A stretch of DNA of 64,000 bases from Rhizobium leguminosarum (GCF_001679785.1 NZ_CP016286.1:2914001-2978000); one strand, 5' to 3'; shown: positions 9,307 to 19,155, counted from the first letter of the stretch. The notes: generated by a model not told the origin, from the letters alone. Made by a program: numbers and translations.

Positions 9307-11048
9307 CCGCCGCCGAGACCGGCCGGGGCGACAAGCCGCTCGTCCGGATCGACGGTGTCACCAAGCGCTTCGGCGATGCGCCAGCCGCCCTTGACGCCGT
9401 CTCCGGCATGATCGGCGGCGGCGCAATCACCGGTCTCGTCGGCCCTGACGGCGCCGGCAAAACGACGCTGATCCGCCTGATGACCGGCCTGATGCTGCCC
9501 GACACGGGAACGATGGAGGTTCTCGGCTTCGACACGCGTAAGAACCCCGCCGGCATCCAGGCGGCGATCGGCTACATGCCGCAGCGCTTCGGTCTCTATG
9601 AGGACCTTTCGGTGCAGGAAAACCTCGATCTCTATGCCGATCTGCGGGGCCTGCCGAAGAGCGAACGCGCAAGCGCCTTCGACGAGCTGCTCACTTTTAC
9701 CGACCTCAAGCGTTTCACCGGTAGGCTCGCCGGAAAGCTCTCCGGCGGCATGAAGCAGAAGCTCGGCCTTGCCTGCGCGCTTCTGAAGAAGCCGCGCCTG
9801 CTGCTGCTCGACGAACCGGGCGTCGGCGTCGATCCGATCTCGCGCCGCGATCTCTGGAAGATGGTCGAAAACCTGACGAAGGAAGGCATCGGCGTCCTTT
9901 GGTCGACCGCCTATCTCGACGAAGCTGAAGCCTGCGACCATGTGCTGCTCTTGAACCAGGGAAAGCTGCTCTTTTCGGGAAAACCTGATGACATGACCGG
10001 TCGCGTCAACGACCGGGTTTTCCGCGTCTCGGGCATGACTGGGCGCCGCCGGCAGGTGCTCGCCGGGCTTCTGCAGGCCGATGGCGTCATCGACGGCGTG
10101 ATCCAGGGCGAAGCGATCCGCCTCGTTGCCGCCAGGGACAAGAAACCGGATATCGGCTCGGCCGGCGATGGCGCAACGCTCACCCCTGCCCCGCCGCGCT
10201 TCGAGGATGCCTTCATCGACATGCTGGGCGGTGGTCCTGGCGGCCGTTCGAGGCTGGCCGAGGCGCAAGAGCCGACGAAGGGCGATGACGACCGGCCGGT
10301 GATCGAGGCCAAGGGGCTGACCAAGCGCTTCGGCGATTTCACCGCTGCCGACAATATCAGCTTCGATATCCGCCGCGGCGAAATCTTCGGCCTGCTCGGC
10401 CCGAACGGCGCCGGCAAATCCACCACCTTTAAGATGCTCTGCGGCCTGTTGAAGCCGACCGGCGGAGAAGGCCGCGTTGCCGGTTTCGACCTTCGCCGCG
10501 ATGCCGCCGAGGCCCGCAACCAGCTTGGCTATATGGCGCAGAAATTCTCGCTCTACGGCGATCTGACCGTCATGCAGAACCTCGAATTCTTCTCCGGCGT
10601 CTACGGCCTTCGAGGAAGACACCGGCGCGAGCGCATCGATCTGATGGCCGGCATCTTCGATTTCGGCCGCCATGTCAGCCAGCCGGCCAAGGACCTGCCG
10701 CTTGGCCTGAAGCAGCGTCTGGCGCTCGCCTGCGCCGTCATGCACGAGCCGCGCGCCCTCTTCCTCGACGAACCGACCTCCGGCGTCGATCCGATCACCC
10801 GGCGCGAATTCTGGACGCATATCAACGCCCTGGTCGAAAAGGGCGTCACGGTGCTCGTCACCACCCATTTCATGGACGAGGCCGAATATTGCGACCGCAT
10901 CTCGCTGATCTATCGCGGCCGCTCGATCGCGCTCGGCTCGCCCGATGAATTGAAGGCCCGCGTCGCGACCAAGGAGCTGCCCGACCCGACAATGGAGGAT
11001 GCCTTCATCGCCCTGGTACAGCAATCCGAGAAGGAGGATGCAGCATGA
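9303..11048 (+). CDS. ybhF: ABC transporter ATPase with two nucleotide-binding domains (YbhF-like)
   Basis: 581 residues made of two ATPase domains in tandem, energising the YbhS/YbhR permeases. Domain 1 (about 10-310) has [21 protein letters not shown] and [13 protein letters not shown]. Domain 2 (about 330-575) has [22 protein letters not shown] and [11 protein letters not shown]. The second signature motif departs from LSGGQ, but the YbhF family as I know it has the same LPLG form. Start overlaps the preceding stop (ATGA), and the next permease starts inside its last codons. Confidence 0.9.
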   Translation: MTAAETGRGDKPLVRIDGVTKRFGDAPAALDAVSGMIGGGAITGLVGPDGAGKTTLIRLMTGLMLPDTGTMEVLGFDTRKNPAGIQAAIGYMPQRFGLYEDLSVQENLDLYADLRGLPKSERASAFDELLTFTDLKRFTGRLAGKLSGGMKQKLGLACALLKKPRLLLLDEPGVGVDPISRRDLWKMVENLTKEGIGVLWSTAYLDEAEACDHVLLLNQGKLLFSGKPDDMTGRVNDRVFRVSGMTGRRRQVLAGLLQADGVIDGVIQGEAIRLVAARDKKPDIGSAGDGATLTPAPPRFEDAFIDMLGGGPGGRSRLAEAQEPTKGDDDRPVIEAKGLTKRFGDFTAADNISFDIRRGEIFGLLGPNGAGKSTTFKMLCGLLKPTGGEGRVAGFDLRRDAAEARNQLGYMAQKFSLYGDLTVMQNLEFFSGVYGLRGRHRRERIDLMAGIFDFGRHVSQPAKDLPLGLKQRLALACAVMHEPRALFLDEPTSGVDPITRREFWTHINALVEKGVTVLVTTHFMDEAEYCDRISLIYRGRSIALGSPDELKARVATKELPDPTMEDAFIALVQQSEKEDAA

Positions 11049-12172
11049 GCACCTCTTCCGGCCGGATGCGGCGTCTCTTGGCCCTCGTGCGCAAGGAAAG
11101 CTTTCAGGCGATCCGCGATCCGAGCAGCATCCTCATCGCTTTCGTGCTGCCGCTGATTCTGCTTTTTCTTTTCGGCTACGGCGTCTCGCTCGATACCACC
11201 CGCACCCGCATCGGCCTCGTGACCGAGGAGATGACGCCGCTGACGCAGGATCTGTCGGCCAGTTTCCAGGCCTCGCGCTATTTCGATGTGGCCATCAGCC
11301 GCGACCGGCGTCTGTTCGAGGAAGATCTCGTGTTCGGCAAGCTGCGCGGCATCGTCGTCATCCCCGCCGATTTCACCACGCGCTACACCGCCGGCAACCG
11401 GCCGGATATCCAGGTGATCGTCGATGGCTCCGAACCGAACACGGCGAATTTCGTGCAGAATTATGCCCAAGGCACTGTTGCCAACTGGGAGCGGCAGAGG
11501 CAGGCGGACGTCGCCTCCCACAGTCCCGCCATTTCGGTCGAGCAGCGCTTCTGGTTCAATCCTGAACTGACCAGCCGCAATTTCCTCGTGCCCGGCTCGA
11601 TCGCCATCGTCATGACGCTGGTCGGCACGCTTCTGACCTCGCTCGTCGTCGCCCGCGAATGGGAGCGGGGCACGATGGAGGCGATGATGGCGACGCCGGT
11701 GACGGCAGTCGAACTGCTCGCTGGCAAAATCCTGCCCTATTTCCTGCTCGGCCTCACCTCGATGACGCTCTGCGTGCTGCTTGCGGTCTTTCTCTTCGGC
11801 GTGCCGTTCCGCGGCTCTGTCGCTGCTCTTTACGCGCTGTCGGCCGCTTTCCTGATCCCGGCGCTTGGCCAGGGCCTGTTGATCTCGACGGCCACGAAGA
11901 ACCAGTTCCTCGCCTCGCAGCTGGCGCTGATCTCGGCCTTCCTCCCTGCTTTCCTGCTGTCTGGCTTCCTCTTCGAGATCAATTCCATGCCGACCGTGAT
12001 CCAGTGGATCACCTTCATCGTGCCGGCGCGCTACCTGATCCCCAGCCTGCAGACGGTGTTTCTGGCCGGCGACATCTGGCCGATGTTTCTGCAGGCGATC
12101 GGGGTGATGCTGACGATCGGCGCCGTCATGTTCGTGCTGGCGGCGCGCAGCACCAGAAAGAGGATCGGTTGA
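11045..12172 (+). CDS. ybhS: ABC-2 type efflux permease (YbhS-like)
   Basis: 375 residues with the ABC-2 layout: one N-terminal helix (about 27-45, ILIAFVLPLILLFLFGYG), a periplasmic domain of about 130 residues, and five helices from about 180 to 370. The segment VVAREWERGTMEAMMATPV between helices two and three is the hallmark coupling loop of this family. It pairs with the second permease, and both lie behind the double ATPase. Start overlaps the ATPase stop. The substrate cannot be read from sequence; in E. coli the related pump affects tolerance to cefoperazone and chloramphenicol. Confidence 0.88.
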   Translation: MSTSSGRMRRLLALVRKESFQAIRDPSSILIAFVLPLILLFLFGYGVSLDTTRTRIGLVTEEMTPLTQDLSASFQASRYFDVAISRDRRLFEEDLVFGKLRGIVVIPADFTTRYTAGNRPDIQVIVDGSEPNTANFVQNYAQGTVANWERQRQADVASHSPAISVEQRFWFNPELTSRNFLVPGSIAIVMTLVGTLLTSLVVAREWERGTMEAMMATPVTAVELLAGKILPYFLLGLTSMTLCVLLAVFLFGVPFRGSVAALYALSAAFLIPALGQGLLISTATKNQFLASQLALISAFLPAFLLSGFLFEINSMPTVIQWITFIVPARYLIPSLQTVFLAGDIWPMFLQAIGVMLTIGAVMFVLAARSTRKRIG

Positions 12173-12173
12173 G

Positions 12174-13283
12174 ATGTGGACAAGGCTCTACGCCCTGATC
12201 GTCAAGGAACTTCTCGCCGTGCTGCGCGATCCCAAGGGCCGCGCCATCCTGATCGGCCCGCCGATCGTCCAGCTTCTCGTCTTCTCCTATGCGGCGACGC
12301 TCGAAGTCCGCAATGTCGACGTGATGATCCTCAACCGCGACAGCGGCCACTGGGGCCAGGAACTGATCGAGCGCATCGATGGCTCGCCGACCTTCCGGAA
12401 AATCGAGATTGCAGGAAGCCAAGCAGACGTCAGGATGGCGATCGACAACCAGACGGCCATTGCCGTTGTTCAGATCGGCCCGGACTTTTCGCGCAATATC
12501 GAGGCGGGAGCGCCGGCCGACCTGCAGGTGGTGCTCGACGGCCGCCGCTCCAACGCCTCGCAGATCGTCGCGGGCTATCTCTCGCAGATCGGTGCCGCCC
12601 TCGCCGCCGAGACGCCGGCTGGCAAACGCGCCGGCGCCGATATCGTCTCGACAGTGCCGCGCAACTGGTTCAACCCGAACCTGACCTATCAATGGTTCAT
12701 GGTGCCGAACCTGATCGCCAGCATCGCGCTGCTGATCGGCCTGATCGTCACGGCGCTATCGATCGCCCGCGAGCGCGAGCTCGGCACCTTCGACCAGCTG
12801 ATGGTCTCGCCGCTACGCATCCATGAAATCCTGATCGGCAAACTGATCCCGCCGATGATGATCGGCCTCTTCCATATCACCGTCTATATTCTGGCCGCCG
12901 TCTTCCTCTTCGAGGTGCCGCTGCGCGGCTCGCTCTTCCTGCTGTACGGCAGCGCGATCTTCTATCTCGGTTCGGTCGCCGGCCTCGGCCTGTTCATTTC
13001 GGCGCTGTCGATGACACAGCAGCAGGCGATCCTCGGAGCCTTCCTGTTCATGGTCCCGGCCATGCTGCTCTCCGGCTTCGCGACGCCGATCGAAAACATG
13101 CCAGGATGGCTGCAGCCGGTGACCTTGATCAACCCGCTGCGTTATTTCCTGGTGATCGTCAAAGGCGTTTTCCTCAAGGACATTCCCTTGAGCGAAGTGG
13201 TGAACCAGACCATCCCGCTGGTGCTGATCGCCACTGTCACCCTCAGCGCTGCCGCCTGGCTCTTCCGCAGGCGGTTGGAATGA
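12174..13283 (+). CDS. ybhR: ABC-2 type efflux permease (YbhR-like)
   Basis: 369 residues, paralogous to the preceding permease: N-terminal helix around residues 22-42, a periplasmic domain, then five helices including SIARERELGTFDQLMVSPLR, the coupling loop of ABC-2 permeases. The start is one base after the ybhS stop, with AGAGGATCGG serving as ribosome site within ybhS. It ends the cecR-ybhGFSR-like operon; I see no strong terminator directly behind it. Confidence 0.88.
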   Translation: MWTRLYALIVKELLAVLRDPKGRAILIGPPIVQLLVFSYAATLEVRNVDVMILNRDSGHWGQELIERIDGSPTFRKIEIAGSQADVRMAIDNQTAIAVVQIGPDFSRNIEAGAPADLQVVLDGRRSNASQIVAGYLSQIGAALAAETPAGKRAGADIVSTVPRNWFNPNLTYQWFMVPNLIASIALLIGLIVTALSIARERELGTFDQLMVSPLRIHEILIGKLIPPMMIGLFHITVYILAAVFLFEVPLRGSLFLLYGSAIFYLGSVAGLGLFISALSMTQQQAILGAFLFMVPAMLLSGFATPIENMPGWLQPVTLINPLRYFLVIVKGVFLKDIPLSEVVNQTIPLVLIATVTLSAAAWLFRRRLE

Positions 13284-13354
13284 CGCTCCCGATCCATCCT
13301 TCAGCCGCCTCACATAATGTGAACCGGGCTTCCAAAGCGTGACTCTCTCCTGCC

Positions 13355-13379
13355 GGAACCTCGGATTGGCGCGGTCGTT
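13355..13379 (+). promoter_or_regulatory. EcfG-type general stress promoter
   Basis: GGAAC (13355-13359), exactly 16 bp, CGTT (13376-13379). This matches the alphaproteobacterial EcfG/RpoE2 consensus and lies 33 bp upstream of the glycine-zipper gene at 13413. The sigma factor itself is encoded at 27.4-28.0 kb. Confidence 0.75.
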
Positions 13380-13412
13380 ACCCAAGCGCAACCCCAGCAA
13401 AGGAGAAGCAAA

Positions 13413-13808
13413 ATGTACAAGATCCTAGTTGTCTCCAGCGCCCTTGCGCTGTCGTCGCTGGCCACCAATGCGCTCGCTGACGGAGCCGTCACCGGTGCAG
13501 CCGGCGGCGCCATCACCGGCGCAATTGTCGGCGGCCCTGTGGGTGCTGCCGTTGGCGGCGTGGCCGGCGGTGTCGCCGGCGCAGTGATCGATCCGCCGCC
13601 GCGCGAGGTCGTCACCTATGTCCAGCAGCAGCCGGCCCCGACCGCTTCTGTGGTGGTCCAGGAACCGATCGTCGTCGGTAAGCCGCTTCCGGCAGACGTC
13701 GTCGTGACGCCGGTCCCTGACAATCCGAAATATGCCTATACGGTCATCAACGATCGCCGTGTGATCGTCGAACCCCGCACCCACCGCGTGGTGCAGGTGA
13801 TTGAATAA
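13413..13808 (+). CDS. exported glycine-zipper protein with DUF1236-like C-terminus
   Basis: 131 residues. A signal peptide (residues 1-22, ending ALA) is followed by a glycine zipper (about 24-60, GAAGGAITGAIVGGPVGAAVGG), a short proline-rich linker and a C-terminal DUF1236-like segment (KYAYTVINDRRVIVEPRTHRVVQVIE). Such proteins are small envelope proteins of unknown mechanism, often stress-induced. AAAGGAGAAG gives a strong ribosome site. The EcfG-type promoter upstream suggests induction in the general stress response. A solid terminator follows, so it is a single-gene unit. Confidence 0.8.
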   Translation: MYKILVVSSALALSSLATNALADGAVTGAAGGAITGAIVGGPVGAAVGGVAGGVAGAVIDPPPREVVTYVQQQPAPTASVVVQEPIVVGKPLPADVVVTPVPDNPKYAYTVINDRRVIVEPRTHRVVQVIE

Positions 13809-13813
13809 ACAGT

Positions 13814-13846
13814 AAGAAAGGGTACGGCTCCCACGGACCCTTTCTT
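13814..13846 (+). terminator. terminator of the glycine-zipper gene
   Basis: A 10-bp stem (AAGAAAGGGT / ACCCTTTCTT) begins five bases after the stop codon; the descending arm is itself T-rich. Confidence 0.7.
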
Positions 13847-13855
13847 CTAGCGAAA

Positions 13856-13880
13856 ACCGCCGCCCCGAAAGGACGGCGGT
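13856..13880 (-). terminator. terminator of the thuA/thuB-like pair
   Basis: ACCGCCG / CGGCGGT stem which, read on the minus strand, is followed by TTTTCGC. It lies 22 bp after the stop of the minus-strand oxidoreductase. Confidence 0.6.
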
Positions 13881-13901
13881 CGTGATGCTTGATCGGGCGG
13901 A

Positions 13902-14945
13902 TCAAACCTTCAGCTCGCGCCGCTCGCGTTCGGTCACCATTGCAAGGTCGAGCACCTTCTGCAGGTTGGCGGCGTGGCGGAAGTTCGGGTCCGGCTGGAT
14001 GCCGCTTGCCACGGCTTCGGCAAAACGCTGGTAGTTGGTCGCCACCGGTTCAACCTCGATCTTCGTCCAGGTAGCGGTTTCCACATCCTCGCCGAGGCAG
14101 CCATGCAGCTCGGAACCACTGGGACGATGGATGACCTCGAGGCTGCCCCTCTCGCCATAAATGCGCAGCTTCAACTCGTTCAGATGCCCTGTCGCCCAGC
14201 GGCTGGCATGGATGACGCCGAGCGCGCCGTTGGCGAAATCGACAGACATGGTGAAGCTGTCATTGGCATCGAGCAGATATTCGCCGATCTGGCCGCCCGG
14301 CGCCTTGTTGAAGGTCTTCAGCCGGGCGAAGACGTGGTCGATGTCGGTCGCCGCGCCATAGGCGGCGAAATCGAGAATATGGATGCCGACGTCGCCGAGC
14401 ACGCCGTTCGAACCGTGGCCGGTGGAAAGCCGCCACAGCCAGGTCGATTCCGTGCGCCAGTCGCCCCAGGCACGCGACACCAGCCAGCTCTGGAGATAGG
14501 AGGCTTCCACGTGTCTGATCGTGCCGAGCTCGCCGGCGAGCACCATCTCGCGGGCGCGCTGCAGCGGCGCGACATTGCGATAGGTGAGATTGACCATGTT
14601 GATGACGCCGGCCTTTTCGGCGGCCTCCGTCATCTCCAGCGCCTTCGCATAGTTCTCCGCCAGCGGCTTTTCGCAGAAGACGTGCTTGCCCGCAGCAATC
14701 AGCGCCATCGTCGTCGGGTGATGGATGCGGTCGGGCGTGACATTCGTCGCCGCATCGAATTCACCCCAGGCGATCGCCTCCTCCAGCGAAAGAAACCGCT
14801 TTTCGATATTGAACTTGTCGGCGAAGGCCGAAAGCCGCTCGGGATCGGTGTCGACGGCGCCGACCACCGTCACGCCGTCGATGAGGGGGAAGCGGGCGAG
14901 CTGGTTTTTCGCCATCACCCCCGTGCCAAGAACGAGTAGTCGCAT
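13902..14945 (-). CDS. Gfo/Idh/MocA-family oxidoreductase, ThuB-like
   Basis: 347 residues. N-terminal Rossmann domain (LVLGTGVMAKNQLARF), the CEKP motif at about residues 95-98 with the catalytic lysine, and the C-terminal alpha/beta substrate domain. The partner gene 9 bp upstream encodes a ThuA-like protein; in Sinorhizobium meliloti thuA and thuB oxidise trehalose and related disaccharides after import by ThuEFGK. Here no transporter genes accompany the pair, so it may be a paralogous sugar-oxidising unit. Ends at a good terminator. Substrate is inferred only. Confidence 0.82.
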   Translation of the reverse strand: MRLLVLGTGVMAKNQLARFPLIDGVTVVGAVDTDPERLSAFADKFNIEKRFLSLEEAIAWGEFDAATNVTPDRIHHPTTMALIAAGKHVFCEKPLAENYAKALEMTEAAEKAGVINMVNLTYRNVAPLQRAREMVLAGELGTIRHVEASYLQSWLVSRAWGDWRTESTWLWRLSTGHGSNGVLGDVGIHILDFAAYGAATDIDHVFARLKTFNKAPGGQIGEYLLDANDSFTMSVDFANGALGVIHASRWATGHLNELKLRIYGERGSLEVIHRPSGSELHGCLGEDVETATWTKIEVEPVATNYQRFAEAVASGIQPDPNFRHAANLQKVLDLAMVTERERRELKV

Positions 14946-14954
14946 GGATGCTCC

Positions 14955-15740
<786 letters not shown>

Positions 15741-15931
15741 GATGTGCTCCTGTAGAACCTGGAAATATCGATAGGCGGGAAGGCCGGATTCAAAGCGCTT
15801 TGGAAAACGGCGCTGGCTGCGCCTCGTCTCCTCCACGTCCAAGGAACACATAGACCTTTGTCAGTATTTTGACAAAGGGGAAAATTTATCGGCCGAAGGC
15901 GGAGAAACCACCTGCCAATATCATAGCAATA

Positions 15932-16273
15932 TCAATGCGAAACGGATTTCGAGAACAGATTGACGACCATAACGCCCGATATGATCAGCCCAAGGCCGAC
16001 GATTGCCGGCAGGTCGAGGCGCTGCTTGAAGAACACCAGGCCGACCGAGGAAATCAGCACGATTCCCAAAGCGCTCCAAATCGCATAGGCGATACCGACC
16101 GGGATGCTTTTCAGAGTCAACGACAGGCAATAGAAGGCGGCCGCATAACAGGCGACGACGAGTGCCGTCGGCCCGATGCGGGTGAATTGCTGCGACAGCT
16201 GCAGCGCGGTCGTGCCGATGACCTCGAGCACGATGGCTGCAAACAGCAGCCCGTAGACGGCGGCCTGGCTCAT
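15932..16273 (-). CDS. small multidrug resistance (SMR) transporter, EmrE type
   Basis: 113 residues with four membrane helices and a short tail, typical of SMR proton antiporters that expel quaternary cations. The essential glutamate of helix 1 is present (E17, IVLEVIGTTALQLS), as are the YAIWSALGIVLIS motif of helix 3 and a helix 4 with GLIISGVMVVNLFS. It lies 18 bp behind a TetR-type repressor gene on the same strand, so the two form an operon controlled by that repressor. Whether it is a drug exporter or a guanidinium-type exporter cannot be told from sequence. Confidence 0.88.
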   Translation of the reverse strand: MSQAAVYGLLFAAIVLEVIGTTALQLSQQFTRIGPTALVVACYAAAFYCLSLTLKSIPVGIAYAIWSALGIVLISSVGLVFFKQRLDLPAIVGLGLIISGVMVVNLFSKSVSH

Positions 16274-16291
16274 GGCGAATTCCTTTTCGAA

Positions 16292-16855
16292 TTACTTGCC
16301 GGTCAGTTCGACAAGGCGATCGATAAGATCCCGCCTCAGAACGCCGTTGATATCATGGCTTTCCAACGTATCTGCGAACCAAAGACCGTCGGCGGCGAAA
16401 CGCACGACTTGCGCATCGAGGGAGGAGTCGGTGCCGATATATTCCTCGGCCCGCGCCTGTACCCATTGGCGCCAGCGAAGACGCAGTCGGGGTTCGGCAA
16501 GAAGCGCGATCGTCACCTGCGTCCAACTCCTGGAATCGTCGGGACGCTCCTTGAGACCGGATACCGCCCTGAGATAGGCGCGGGTGAAGCGGCCCTGCGG
16601 CAGCGGATCGCCGCGCATCAGTTCCTCTATATCGGCGTCGAACTTTTCGAGCAGGCTCTCGAACAGGGCATCGAGCAGCGCATTTTTCGTCGGGAAGTGA
16701 TGCAGCAGCCCGCCCTTGCTGACGCTGGACGCGGCCGAAACCGCATCGAGCGTGACTGCCGCCATGCCGTCGCTGGCAGCAAGGCGCGCGGCGACCTCCA
16801 GCAACTGCTGGCGCACGAGCACGGGCTGCTTCTTGCGATGATGAGCGTTCGACAT
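16292..16855 (-). CDS. TetR-family repressor of the SMR pump
   Basis: 187 residues. The ATG at 16855 (MSNAHHRKKQPV) is preferred; the open frame continues upstream only through the promoter region. The helix-turn-helix at about 28-58 is VTLDAVSAASSVSKGGLLHHFPTKNALL and the C-terminal domain is of TetR_C type. The gene is followed by the SMR transporter, and its promoter spacer carries a perfect palindrome, so it very likely represses itself and the pump until a toxic cation binds. Confidence 0.87.
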   Translation of the reverse strand: MSNAHHRKKQPVLVRQQLLEVAARLAASDGMAAVTLDAVSAASSVSKGGLLHHFPTKNALLDALFESLLEKFDADIEELMRGDPLPQGRFTRAYLRAVSGLKERPDDSRSWTQVTIALLAEPRLRLRWRQWVQARAEEYIGTDSSLDAQVVRFAADGLWFADTLESHDINGVLRRDLIDRLVELTGK

Positions 16856-16863
16856 AGAGATAA

Positions 16864-16890
16864 AAGATACCGTCCGGACGGTTTTGTCAA
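16864..16890 (-). promoter_or_regulatory. promoter and TetR operator of the repressor-SMR operon
   Basis: Read on the minus strand: TTGACA (16890-16885) and a TATCTT-like -10 (16869-16864). The 14-bp perfect palindrome ACCGTCCGGACGGT (16869-16882) sits in the spacer, a position that would block RNA polymerase. Confidence 0.72.
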
Positions 16891-17021
16891 GGAGAATCGG
16901 CCGCCACCCTGCCGTCCCGGCATTATGGCGAAATGCCGCGGCACCTTGATGACAGTTGCGATCATTTTCCGCCCGGTGCATGAAGAGGCCGGGGAATGGT
17001 TGAGGCAATTGGGATGGTTTC

Positions 17022-17411
17022 GTGACGGAGAAGGTCACCACCTTATATCAGGCGATCGGCGGCGATCCTGTCGTGCGGGCGCTGACGCACCGTTTCTACG
17101 AACTGATGGACAGCTTGCCGGAGGCGAGAAACGTGCGCGCCGTACACCCGTCGAGCCTTGTGGGCAGCGAAGAGAAATTTTACGAATATATGACCGGTTA
17201 TCTCGGCGGCCCGCCGCTCTATACCGACAAGCGCGGCCATCCGCGTCTGCGCAGCCGCCATTTCGTTGCCGAGATCGGCCCTGTCGAGCGCGACGAGTGG
17301 CTGCTCTGCTTTCGCCGCGCCCTGGACGAGACGGTATCGAGCCAAGCGCTGCGCGATCTCATCTGGGCTCCGGTGGAACGGCTCGCCTATCACATGCAGA
17401 ACAAGGAATAG
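17022..17411 (+). CDS. truncated hemoglobin, group II (GTG start)
   Basis: 129 residues of the trHbO/YjbI type: LYQAIGGDPVVRALTHRFYELM at the start, the YLGGPPLYTDKRGHPRLRSRHF block with the proximal histidine, and DEWLLCFRRAL with the tryptophan of helix G that marks group II. These globins bind oxygen or NO and are linked to oxidative and nitrosative stress. The start is a GTG; I see no in-frame ATG upstream that fits. It is followed after 3 bp by a DUF423 membrane protein and is divergent from the TetR/SMR operon. Confidence 0.87.
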   Translation: MTEKVTTLYQAIGGDPVVRALTHRFYELMDSLPEARNVRAVHPSSLVGSEEKFYEYMTGYLGGPPLYTDKRGHPRLRSRHFVAEIGPVERDEWLLCFRRALDETVSSQALRDLIWAPVERLAYHMQNKE

Positions 17412-17414
17412 CCG

Positions 17415-17786
17415 ATGCGCCTCAACGACCGTTTCGTGCCGCTGTTTTATCTGTTGTCAGGCCTGTTCGGGTTTGCCGGCGTGGCGCTCGCGGCCGCCGC
17501 CGCGCATGGCGGCGGCGATGCCCACCTGCTCGCCTCGGCATCGGCCATGTGCCTTGCCCATGCGCCTGCCCTACTGGCATTGGCGTTCGGCGTTGACAAG
17601 ATCAAAACCGCCTGGCTGGCCGGTTTGCTGATCGGCATCGGCACGCTACTCTTTTCAGCCGATCTCGTCTCTCTGCGTTTTGCCGGTTCCGGCTTGTTCC
17701 CGATGGCAGCCCCGACCGGCGGCTTCGCCATGATGTTCGGCTGGCTGACCGTTGCGGCTGGGGCTGTTTTCCGCGTCCGGCCTTGA
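17415..17786 (+). CDS. DUF423 membrane protein (YgdD-like)
   Basis: 123 residues with four predicted membrane helices (about 8-30, 45-60, 66-85, 95-118). The AAAAAHGGG segment after helix 1 and FPMAAPTGGFAMMFGWL before helix 4 are family hallmarks. Function is unknown; the protein sits in the cytoplasmic membrane. It starts 3 bp after the globin stop and is probably co-transcribed with it. Confidence 0.84.
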   Translation: MRLNDRFVPLFYLLSGLFGFAGVALAAAAAHGGGDAHLLASASAMCLAHAPALLALAFGVDKIKTAWLAGLLIGIGTLLFSADLVSLRFAGSGLFPMAAPTGGFAMMFGWLTVAAGAVFRVRP

Positions 17787-17899
17787 GAGAGACCTACCTC
17801 TCTTCCTCACTCCTTTGTCTGTCACAGTGAGCAAACAGCAATTTCGTACGATCTCACTTGTCCGGCTGAAGAGAAGGAGACCAAGGCGATGCCGCATAC

Positions 17900-18068
17900 C
17901 TCTTCTACCCAGCGGGGAGAAGTGCCGGGGCGTTAGCGAGGCGATGAGGGGGTGAGCGGCAAAGCCGCGAATGCACTGAGCGCAAGCGAAGGGCAACATG
18001 AATGTTGTGCCGTGTGGCCCCCCTCATCCGACCCTTCGGGCCACCTTCTCCCCGCTGGGGAGAAGAGG
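17900..18068. repeat. inverted-repeat intergenic element (rhizobial REP-like family)
   Basis: Two arms of about 50 bp face each other: 17902-17954 (...CAGCGGGGAGAAG...GATGAGGGGG) and 18015-18066 (CCCCTCATCCGACCC...TTCTCCCCGCTGGGG). The same arms occur at 42.7 kb. The interval 17787-18126 holds no gene otherwise. Confidence 0.75.
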
Positions 18069-18228
18069 GAGCAAGCCTCACTGTCCTTCACACCAAACAG
18101 AAGGGCAAAAAACGCATCAACAGAACTCAAATCCCATCAACCACGTTGAAGCCCTCGAAGACCGGCGGCCCCTTGTAGATCGCCTTGTGATCGCCGGCAT
18201 TGCGGTGCGCCGCGCGAAAGCTCTCGGA

Positions 18229-19155
18229 GCCTGACCGAAAAAGAGTTGAGTGAAATCAGCCAGTTGTGATTCTGTTTGTTTGCTTAGGACGAACGGAGAC
18301 CACAATGGGCTGGACAGATTTCACCCGTCGGCAATATGCCCGACGCACAGTGCGGTATGCAAGCGATCTGACGGACCGGGAGTGGGGATTGATCTCGTCT
18401 TGCCTGCCTGGACCGAGGCGGTTGGGCAGGCCGCGCAGTACCGATCTTCGCGAGGTCGTGAATGCGTTGCTTTACATCGCCACGACGGGGTGCCAGTGGC
18501 GGATGATGCCCAGAGATTTTCCACCTTTTACAACTGTGCAGTCCTATTTCTATGAATGGCGAGCGACAGGGTTATGGGGTCGGATCAACCATCATCTTGT
18601 GATGGAGGCGCGTGACTTGGAAGGTCGGGAAGCCTCGCCGTCTGCGGGCGTGATCGACAGTCAAAGCGTGAAAACCACGGAAAGCGGCGGAATTTCGGGC
18701 TATGACGCGGGCAAGAAGATAAAGGGACGCAAGCGTCATATCGTCGTCGACACGCTCGGACTGATGGTCGGCCTCATGGTTCACAGCGCCGATATTCAGG
18801 ATCGCGATGGTGCATCTGCCGTTCTCAAAACCATTCTCAAGCGCTGGCCGTGGCTGAGACATATCTTCGCCGATGGTGGTTATGCCGGACCGAAGCTGAA
18901 GGGCGCACTGCAAAAGATCGCTGCGTTCACTCTCCAGATCGTCAAGCGGACCGACAAGGCCAAGGGCTTCGAGGTTCTGCCGCGTCGCTGGGTAGTGGAG
19001 CGCACCTTCGCATGGCTTGGCAGATGCCGACGATTGGCGAAGGATTGGGAAAAGTCCGTCGCCTCAGCCGAGGCCTGGATCACTATCGCCCACATCCGGG
19101 TCCTGACGCGACGCTTGGCAAGGTACGGATATCGTTGAAACCTTTTCGAGTCAGA
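18229..19155 (+). mobile_element. IS5-family insertion sequence, 927 bp
   Basis: Bounded by an 8-bp direct repeat CTCTCGGA (18221-18228 and 19156-19163), which the reconstructed target gene needs only once. Imperfect terminal inverted repeats: CCTGACCGAAAAAG on the left and, on the other strand, TCTGACTCGAAAAGG on the right. One intact transposase occupies most of it. Part of the apparent 8-bp repeat could belong to the ends of the element, since IS5 relatives often duplicate only 2-4 bp. Confidence 0.82.
18305..19138 (+). CDS. IS5-family transposase
   Basis: 277 residues from the ATG at 18305 (MGWTDFTRRQYARRT); an in-frame upstream extension to 18266 is less likely. N-terminal DUF4096 domain (SDLTDREWGLISSCLP, LLYIATTGCQWRMMP) then the DDE domain: VIDSQSVKTTE, ADGGYAG and the final RRWVVERTFAWLGRCRRLAKDWE supply the catalytic acidic residues. 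The frame is undamaged, so the element is probably still mobile. Confidence 0.92.
   Translation: MGWTDFTRRQYARRTVRYASDLTDREWGLISSCLPGPRRLGRPRSTDLREVVNALLYIATTGCQWRMMPRDFPPFTTVQSYFYEWRATGLWGRINHHLVMEARDLEGREASPSAGVIDSQSVKTTESGGISGYDAGKKIKGRKRHIVVDTLGLMVGLMVHSADIQDRDGASAVLKTILKRWPWLRHIFADGGYAGPKLKGALQKIAAFTLQIVKRTDKAKGFEVLPRRWVVERTFAWLGRCRRLAKDWEKSVASAEAWITIAHIRVLTRRLARYGYR

Noticed and set aside
10690-10730. Degenerate ABC signature (LPLG instead of LSGG) in the second domain of the YbhF-like ATPase
   Set aside because: To my knowledge the YbhF family carries this form; it is not a damage sign.
17900-18068. Possible CRISPR array
   Set aside because: The repeated units are inverted arms of one palindromic element, not regularly spaced direct repeats with unique spacers.
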